Positions 58,914-64,000 of a DNA stretch of 64,000 nt are shown piece after piece. The DNA comes from Synergistetes bacterium HGW-Synergistetes-1. Its GTDB lineage: Bacteria; Synergistota; Synergistia; Synergistales; Synergistaceae. Both the position numbers and the translations under genes were made by a program. Positions within the stretch are counted from its first letter, which is position 1. Each line of letters starts with the position of its first letter. The stretch spans positions 1 to 64,000 of the forward strand of contig PGXO01000010.1 of assembly GCA_002839185.1 (NCBI GenBank), given 5' to 3'. Under the pieces are notes generated by a model, which saw only the letters and a list, made by a program, of their open reading frames with translations, was not told the DNA's origin and searched no databases.

Positions 58914-59603
58914 CTAGTCTCTGCGCATCCCTCTGAGGGCGAGCAGTCTTACCAGCTGAAGTATGGTCATGACAAGAGCTGCTATATAAGTGAGCGCGGC
59001 CGCATCGAGAACAGCTTTTGCACCGCCCACTTCGTTGCCTGCCAAAAGACCTGTCTCAGAAAGGAGCTTGAGTGCCCTCGCGCTCGCATCGAACTCTACG
59101 GGCAGGGTCACAAGATGGAATACAAGGACTCCGCAGAAGAGCAGTATGCCTATATTGAGCAGCGGGGTATAGCCCATTATCAGCCCTATGAAGAAAAGGG
59201 GCATGGAGACAGTAGAGCCAATATTAACAGCGGGAACTATCGAATTTCTGATGCGAAGGAAGGCATAGCCTTCTTTGTCCTGGATCGCATGTCCAACTTC
59301 ATGGGCAGCAACACCTATAGCGGCGATGCTTGAATTGCCCGATACCGCATCTGAAAGGCGAAGCACCTTGCTCCTCGGGTCATAATGGTCTGTAAGATGG
59401 CCCTGTATCCTCTCCACCCTTACATTGCCAAGCCCAAATTTATCAAGCAGGACCCTGGAGACCTGGTCCGCGGTTACGCCGCTTGCGGCCCTAACTTCAC
59501 TGTATCTTGAAAAAGCTCCCTTCACCTTGAACTGAGCCCAGAGAGAAAAGAGCATCGCAGGTATCAACAGAACTATGGTCGAATCCAAATATGGGAACAT
59601 CAT
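58914..59603 (-). CDS. Membrane zinc metallopeptidase (YugP-like)
   Basis: A 229-aa integral membrane protein of the neutral zinc peptidase family. The HExxH site is GVAAHEVGHAIQDKEGY (about residues 98-114). Helices sit at the N-terminus (STIVLLIPAMLFSLWAQF) and the second half, and PVEFDASARALKLL supplies the downstream Glu/Asp region. GGGAGGTG precedes the ATG. Substrates are unknown. It stands alone between rsmB and the sugar aminotransferase. Confidence 0.88.
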   Translation of the reverse strand: MMFPYLDSTIVLLIPAMLFSLWAQFKVKGAFSRYSEVRAASGVTADQVSRVLLDKFGLGNVRVERIQGHLTDHYDPRSKVLRLSDAVSGNSSIAAIGVAAHEVGHAIQDKEGYAFLRIRNSIVPAVNIGSTVSMPLFFIGLIMGYTPLLNIGILLFCGVLVFHLVTLPVEFDASARALKLLSETGLLAGNEVGGAKAVLDAAALTYIAALVMTILQLVRLLALRGMRRD

Positions 59604-59652
59604 TTTACGACACCTCCCTTGTAATATACTATATTAGTCTATATTAGTCAGA

Positions 59653-60801
59653 CTAATTGTGTCTTCCGTAAAATCCCGCAATCTCCTCGACGACTCTTTC
59701 CTGTTCCTCCGGCAGGAGTTCAGGAAAAATGGGCAGTGCCAGAACAGTGTCCGTCAGCATTTCAGAAACAGGGAAGTCCCCTTCTTTATATCCAAGGTAT
59801 GAGAAACAGTGCTGGAGATGGAGGGGCAGCGGATAGTAGACTCTTGTCACAACACCGCGCTCTTCGAGATATGCCTGGAGATCATCCCTTCTCTCAGCCT
59901 TAACTACATACTGGTGATATACATGTCTGTTGCCGGCAGCTTCGACCGGAAGAGTGACCTTGTCAAGAAGCCCCTTCTCTTTGAAGAGGATCATATATCT
60001 TTCGGCCACTATCCTGCGCTCTTCGTTCCACTCCTCCAGATGGCGGAGCCTTACTCTAAGTATGGCTGCCTGGACTGCATCAAGGCGGCTGTTTATCCCA
60101 ACTTCATCGTGGAAATATGTTTTGCCCGAACCGTGGACCCTAAGGCTCTTTATGCGTTCGGCGCCTTCCTTACCGTGAGGTATGGATACCATACCTCCGT
60201 CACCGTAGCAGCCGAGGTTTTTAGTCGGGAAGAATGAGAAACACCCCATATCTCCCATAGCCCCTGCCCTACAGATCTTTTTGTCGATCATCCTGTGGGC
60301 TCCAATTGCCTGGGCACAGTCCTCAATAAGAGCTATCCCTCTTTGGCTGAGTTCGTCCTTTATCAGTTCCAGCTTGCATGTCTGCCCGAAAAGGTGTACC
60401 GGGAGGACCGCCTTTGTCCTGGGGGTTATCTTTTCCATGACTGATTCCATGGAGAGATTGTAGGTGTCAGGTTCGACATCGGCAAAAACAGGTTTTGCAC
60501 CGTTCCTTGTTATACAGCTCGCCGTTGCAAAGAAGGTGAAGGGCGTAGTAATGACCTCGTCCCCCTCTTTGAGGCCCAGCGACATGATGGCCAGCACGAG
60601 GGCGTCAGTACCGGATGCACAACTTACCGTGCTTTCGACATCCAGGTATGCCGCTACCTCCTTCTCGAAGGCCTCAACTTCAGGTCCCAGAATAAAGTGC
60701 TGTGTCTCAAGCACCCTGTCGAGGGCGACTCTGACCTCTTCTTTTACCCTGTTGTAATTTCTTGTCAGATCAAAGGACGGTATTTTTTTCTGTCCTGTCA
60801 T
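59653..60801 (-). CDS. DegT/DnrJ/EryC1-family sugar aminotransferase
   Basis: A 382-aa PLP enzyme acting on nucleotide-linked keto-sugars for surface glycans: CASGTDALVLAIMSLGL, TTPFTFFATASCI, ALIEDCAQAIGA, PLP-lysine loop FSFFPTKNLGCYGDGGMV and GINSRLDAVQAAIL. It resembles WecE/ArnB-type transaminases. It lies just downstream of a GntR regulator on the same strand. It is a paralog of the KdnA-like protein at 47759. The sugar is unknown. Confidence 0.88.
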   Translation of the reverse strand: MTGQKKIPSFDLTRNYNRVKEEVRVALDRVLETQHFILGPEVEAFEKEVAAYLDVESTVSCASGTDALVLAIMSLGLKEGDEVITTPFTFFATASCITRNGAKPVFADVEPDTYNLSMESVMEKITPRTKAVLPVHLFGQTCKLELIKDELSQRGIALIEDCAQAIGAHRMIDKKICRAGAMGDMGCFSFFPTKNLGCYGDGGMVSIPHGKEGAERIKSLRVHGSGKTYFHDEVGINSRLDAVQAAILRVRLRHLEEWNEERRIVAERYMILFKEKGLLDKVTLPVEAAGNRHVYHQYVVKAERRDDLQAYLEERGVVTRVYYPLPLHLQHCFSYLGYKEGDFPVSEMLTDTVLALPIFPELLPEEQERVVEEIAGFYGRHN

Positions 60802-60815
60802 AACCCAATTCCTCC

Positions 60816-61532
60816 CTATGATGAAAATGCTTTATTCTGCTGAGCAAGACCATTCATGTTTGCCAGAAGATTTCTTCTCTCGTATGGTTTTTCAAGGACC
60901 GCATGAGAGTGGCGGAGATGGTCCCTCATTAATCTGTCCGCTGATTCTTCATCCCGGGACATGATCGATGCCAGTATTTTTCTGTGTTCCTCTGTGCTGT
61001 AATTTTTTTCCTCTGTGAATGGATCGTAGAAAAGAATATATACATTCGTTCGAAGAATTATATTTTCAACGTATTCGATGAGGACGATGTTTTTGCTTGC
61101 GTCAGCTATCAGCCTGTGGAAATTATTGTTTGCTTCGAGACTTGCCTCCAGGTCACGGGCGAGGAAGGCTGATTCCTCGTCCTTAAGCACCTCTTCGAAC
61201 CGTTCCGCAGTTCGCCTGTCGATACCATTTCTGCACGCCAGCTGAACGCTCAAAGCCTCAAGGTATCCCCGTACATCGTAAGCTCCCTCTACCTCTGCTG
61301 CGCTGGGAGCTGCGACTCTTGCCCCGCTGTTGGGAATGATCTTTACAAGCCCCTCGCTTGCAAGACGTCTAAGAGCTTCCCTGACAGGAGTTCGGCTGAC
61401 TCCCATCTCACTGGAGATCTTAACTTCGGGAAGCCTTTCCCCGGGCTTAAGCTGCTTGTTAACAATTCTGGACCGCAGCTCAAGATATACGAAATCTGAT
61501 GAAGTATTATAATAGCTTGAATAATGTATCAC
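60816..61532 (-). CDS. GntR-family regulator (FCD/FadR type)
   Basis: About 238 aa. It has an N-terminal winged helix (LELRSRIVNKQLKPGERL, PEVKISSEMGVSRTPVREAL, ASEGLVKIIPNSGARV) and a C-terminal FCD domain with metal-site histidines (NNNFHRLIADASKN, RDHLRHSHAVLE). The start is probably GTG at 61532, preceded by GGGGG with 7 nt spacing; an ATG at 61562 exists. The gene ends 14 bp before the sugar aminotransferase start, so it may control or share that operon. Confidence 0.88.
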   Translation of the reverse strand: MIHYSSYYNTSSDFVYLELRSRIVNKQLKPGERLPEVKISSEMGVSRTPVREALRRLASEGLVKIIPNSGARVAAPSAAEVEGAYDVRGYLEALSVQLACRNGIDRRTAERFEEVLKDEESAFLARDLEASLEANNNFHRLIADASKNIVLIEYVENIILRTNVYILFYDPFTEEKNYSTEEHRKILASIMSRDEESADRLMRDHLRHSHAVLEKPYERRNLLANMNGLAQQNKAFSS

Positions 61533-61660
61533 TAATTTTCCCCCTGAAACATATATCTTCAAAATGAAACTCTATACCTCAGCTCAACAACGTCTCATCA
61601 TAACATATATTCATACTATGGCAAGTTTGACATATATCGTTTTATGACTAGAATTATCCC

Positions 61661-61930
61661 ATGTGCAAACGACTTTTGGTCCTTATTCTTTCATTTGGAA
61701 CGATAATTGCCTTTGGCTATGCCTTGGGCGGCCTTGGTGGCTACATGTTCGATCAGGGCAAACCGCTGGTGATAGCTGCCGGTCTCATCGGGGGGGTCGT
61801 CTCCGCCATTCTCGCTCTTAAAATATGGAGGACTTACCTCAACGACATCGACAGAGAAAATGAAGAGGCAAAACTACGGGCTGAAAATGATCGCCTAAAA
61901 GAGCAGCCTCAGCTTACCGACGAGAAATAG
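61661..61930 (+). CDS. Small two-helix membrane protein (AtpZ/AtpI-like)
   Basis: An 89-aa protein with two hydrophobic helices (LLVLILSFGTIIAFGYALGG and PLVIAAGLIGGVVSAILAL) separated by a Gly-rich turn, and a charged C-terminal coil (NEEAKLRAENDRLKE). It resembles AtpZ/AtpI proteins of F-type ATP synthase operons, but no ATP synthase gene is near, so this is a weak call. Its 3' end overlaps the convergent LpxB-like gene by 22 bp. Confidence 0.6.
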   Translation: MCKRLLVLILSFGTIIAFGYALGGLGGYMFDQGKPLVIAAGLIGGVVSAILALKIWRTYLNDIDRENEEAKLRAENDRLKEQPQLTDEK

Positions 61931-63105
61931 CCACAGACCTTATCTGCTATCTTTGAAGCCGCACCCCGTTCAAGAAGGATATCTGAGTATCCCGTCACTA
62001 TCTCTCTCAGCCTTTCGGGATCAGAAACAAGCTCTTCAACAAGCCCTGCGACCATAGACGGCGTCATGACTCCTCTGTGTTCAGGAACGATCTCTTTTCC
62101 TGCCATCCTGTTCGGAAGCGACGCATATTTAAGTCTCCCGCTGTACCAGTAAATCAGTTTTTTCTTGAGTCTCCTTGCGCCCGGAACAGACATAGGTATT
62201 ATCCCCGGGATCCCGTCAAGGGGGATGTTCTCAGCCTGGTTCAAAGGAACTACAGTAAGGAGGGGCACACAGAGCGAGGTTATCTGCAGGTTGTTTGTGC
62301 CCGGAAAAGCAACAGCAAGGGTAGAGGCTTTGATAGCCTCAAAATTGTTTTCGCGTATAAACCTTATCCTTCCCGGACCATCCCATAATATTTCCTCCGC
62401 AGCCGATCCGCCTGTCCAATTCAGGCCAGCCTCATCAAGGCCTTCGATGAGCAGTTTTTCATCAACGGTAGGAGCAACAGGCAAAAAGGCATGGTAGTTT
62501 GGGTGGTTTCTCAAAAGCTCCATTGCAGCGCATGAAAAAAAGGGAAATCCATCCCGGTATTCGAATGGCCTGCTGCCCGGCAAAAAAGATACAGCTTCCT
62601 CATCCCCGGACAGACCCATTATCTTCCTTGCTTCATCTGCATCTTCGCATTCGGGGGCGCTGTCAAATATAAGGTTCCCGACCCTGGTCACATGATCCCT
62701 TTTGACTCCCTGAAGTGCAAATCTATTTTCAGCGGCTGCATCCGGCACAAAATAATGGCCGACGCGAGATTTCCATCTCGGCCTTGCCGTGTATATCATC
62801 CATACACATCTCAGTTTCGCTGATAGTATGGCGCCGAAGAAGGGATCTCCCCCTAGCTGCAGGACGAGCCTTTTGGTTCCCTTCAACGCCACGGAGGTAT
62901 TCCATAACTCTTTAAAGGTGGATACAGAGTCTATCCCTTCGATCTCTTTTCCATACTCCGCCTCCATTCCGCTGGCATACTGGCAGGGCAGGACAACAAG
63001 AGAGACCTTTGCGGGAAAACCTTTTGAGGCAAGCTGCGATACTACCGGCTTTACCCATCCGGATACTTCTCCGGGCGAATTAGTCAAAATAAAAAGTTCG
63101 TCCAT
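61909..63105 (-). CDS. LpxB-like glycosyltransferase
   Basis: A 398-aa protein resembling lipid-A-disaccharide synthase (GT19): N-terminal LTNSPGEVSGWVKPVVSQL, VGHYFVPDAAAENRF, VSFLPGSRPFEYR, FPGTNNLQITSLCVPLLTVV. It is more divergent than typical LpxB, so the acceptor may differ. It fits outer-membrane lipid synthesis in a Kdo-making organism. No other lpx gene is adjacent; gyrB is divergent. Confidence 0.75.
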   Translation of the reverse strand: MDELFILTNSPGEVSGWVKPVVSQLASKGFPAKVSLVVLPCQYASGMEAEYGKEIEGIDSVSTFKELWNTSVALKGTKRLVLQLGGDPFFGAILSAKLRCVWMIYTARPRWKSRVGHYFVPDAAAENRFALQGVKRDHVTRVGNLIFDSAPECEDADEARKIMGLSGDEEAVSFLPGSRPFEYRDGFPFFSCAAMELLRNHPNYHAFLPVAPTVDEKLLIEGLDEAGLNWTGGSAAEEILWDGPGRIRFIRENNFEAIKASTLAVAFPGTNNLQITSLCVPLLTVVPLNQAENIPLDGIPGIIPMSVPGARRLKKKLIYWYSGRLKYASLPNRMAGKEIVPEHRGVMTPSMVAGLVEELVSDPERLREIVTGYSDILLERGAASKIADKVCGYFSSVS

Positions 63106-63166
63106 TTTTCCAATACCACTCTTTCCACTTTCAACGTCACGTAATGTAACAGAGGAACATTGAGCA

Positions 63167-63421
63167 ATGAGATGGTATAATTATAAGGTTAAAAATTACA
63201 GATTGGGGACCTGGTCATTGTTTATTCCTCTTGAAGGCGAAAGTATCATTTGCCTTGCCAACACAGTAGCCATTTATAAGACAGAAAACGGAACAGAGAT
63301 ACTCAAAAGAGACGGCTCTGTCATCAGGACCGGATTCACCCCGACTACCCTAAAAAAACGACAGCTTGATTTCCTCAGCAAAATGACGATCAATGGAAGG
63401 AGTTCATCAATAAATGGATAA
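63167..63421 (+). CDS. RemB/YaaB-like DUF370 protein
   Basis: An 84-aa protein with [18 protein letters not shown], matching the DUF370 core. In Bacillus and relatives yaaB lies directly before gyrB, as here, and RemA/RemB-type proteins regulate biofilm or osmotic genes. The stop (63419-63421) overlaps the gyrB start. No recF precedes it, unlike the Bacillus order. The start is taken at the first ATG, with AGAGG about 10 nt upstream. Confidence 0.75.
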   Translation: MRWYNYKVKNYRLGTWSLFIPLEGESIICLANTVAIYKTENGTEILKRDGSVIRTGFTPTTLKKRQLDFLSKMTINGRSSSING

Positions 63422-64000
63422 TATGTGCATTCCAAACAACTCAATGCTGACAAAAGATTCCGAGTACTCAGCAAAGGATATTCATGTGCTTGAAGGTCTC
63501 GTGGCCGTAAGAAAACGGCCCGGGATGTATATAGGAGACCAGGGACCGCGAGGCCTGCACCATCTGGTATACGAGGTAGTAGACAATTCGATCGACGAAT
63601 CCCTGGCGGGTTTCTGCGACACTATCAACGTGACGATAAACGTGGATGGAAGCGTAACAGTTGTAGACAACGGACGCGGGATACCAACAGAAGATCATGA
63701 GTCCGGAAAATCGGCGGCAGAAGTGGTAATGACTATCCTGCACGCGGGCGGCAAGTTCGACAAAAGCGCATATCAGGTCTCAGGCGGACTCCATGGAGTT
63801 GGCGTATCTGTGGTCAACGCCCTTTCCGAATGGCTTGAACTGACTATCTGGAGGGAAGGCAAGGAACACCATCAGCGCTACGAGCGGGGGATCCCGGTAA
63901 CGGCCCTTTGTGTGGCAGGCGATACTGACATGAGAGGAACACGAGTCCAGTTCATGCCGGATGAAGAAATTTTTTCCTCCATTGAATTCCAGGCCGATGT
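63414..64000 (+). CDS. gyrB: DNA gyrase subunit B, 5' part (cut by window end)
   Basis: 195 codons of gyrB are present. It has the N-terminal ATPase features [68 protein letters not shown] and [19 protein letters not shown] 63414 with AAGGAG about 11 nt upstream overlaps the RemB stop by 8 bp; ATG 63423 is a second candidate. The frame is open to 64000 and continues beyond the window. Confidence 0.95.
   Translation, partial: MDNMCIPNNSMLTKDSEYSAKDIHVLEGLVAVRKRPGMYIGDQGPRGLHHLVYEVVDNSIDESLAGFCDTINVTINVDGSVTVVDNGRGIPTEDHESGKSAAEVVMTILHAGGKFDKSAYQVSGGLHGVGVSVVNALSEWLELTIWREGKEHHQRYERGIPVTALCVAGDTDMRGTRVQFMPDEEIFSSIEFQAD

Overview
The window looks like chromosome of a diderm, probably anaerobic bacterium. 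I lean towards Synergistota, at moderate confidence and from gene content only. Kdo activation (kdsB), an LpxB-like glycosyltransferase and RodZ point to an outer membrane. A RemB/YaaB-like gene directly before gyrB, a PASTA protein, a PduO-type adenosyltransferase, a likely selenoprotein and an ISC-type Fe-S operon fit a fermentative anaerobe. No rRNA, CRISPR array, integrase or transposase is visible.

Left part, about 1-27,200: a loosely packed accessory region. Its genes include a Rieske oxygenase, DUF488, DUF3795, an exported Gly/Asn-rich protein, an XRE / ImmA-IrrE / PIN operon, an AraC regulator with a DMT transporter, a ProC-like reductase, a self-regulated TetR gene with a methyltransferase, three large PAS-based c-di-GMP proteins, an exported acetolactate decarboxylase, an NlpC/P60 hydrolase and a DUF4143 ATPase. 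The gaps are packed with a mosaic family of palindromic non-coding modules. The clearest are a 126-bp perfect-ended palindrome (21268-21393, 11720-11845) and a 79-bp double hairpin. The latter occurs as an exact three-copy tandem array (22853-23089) and once inserted inside a 126-bp element (23349-23553). Several genes end at or inside these elements, which supply their stop codons. The region ends at the 3' side of a tRNA-Leu(CAA).

Right part, about 27,400-64,000: compact core-like DNA. In order: DUF2703 and cobalamin adenosyltransferase; rarA and a HAD gene behind a probable 6S RNA; a glycogen locus (GH57-like/GT35 fusion, glgA, glgC) followed by glutaminase; Rrf2 regulator, cysteine desulfurase, IscU and MOSC; a Zn/Cd-type P-type ATPase; a CoA-disulfide reductase/rhodanese divergent from an ArsC/Spx-like gene with an in-frame TGA at its redox cysteine; Lrp and aminotransferase; a kdsB-kdnB-kdnA set that would make CMP-8-amino-8-deoxy-Kdo; tRNA-Ser(UGA); copA, copZ and an exported superoxide-reductase-like protein; rsmB, PASTA, rpe and rodZ; a membrane Zn protease; a sugar aminotransferase; a GntR regulator; an LpxB-like protein; and remB-gyrB, with gyrB cut by the window end.

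The points most worth a second look are the TGA-containing ArsC/Spx-like gene with a SECIS-like hairpin, the modular palindromic repeat family with a filled/empty insertion-site pair and compensatory base changes, and the phosphorylase fusion with a strong internal ribosome-binding site.
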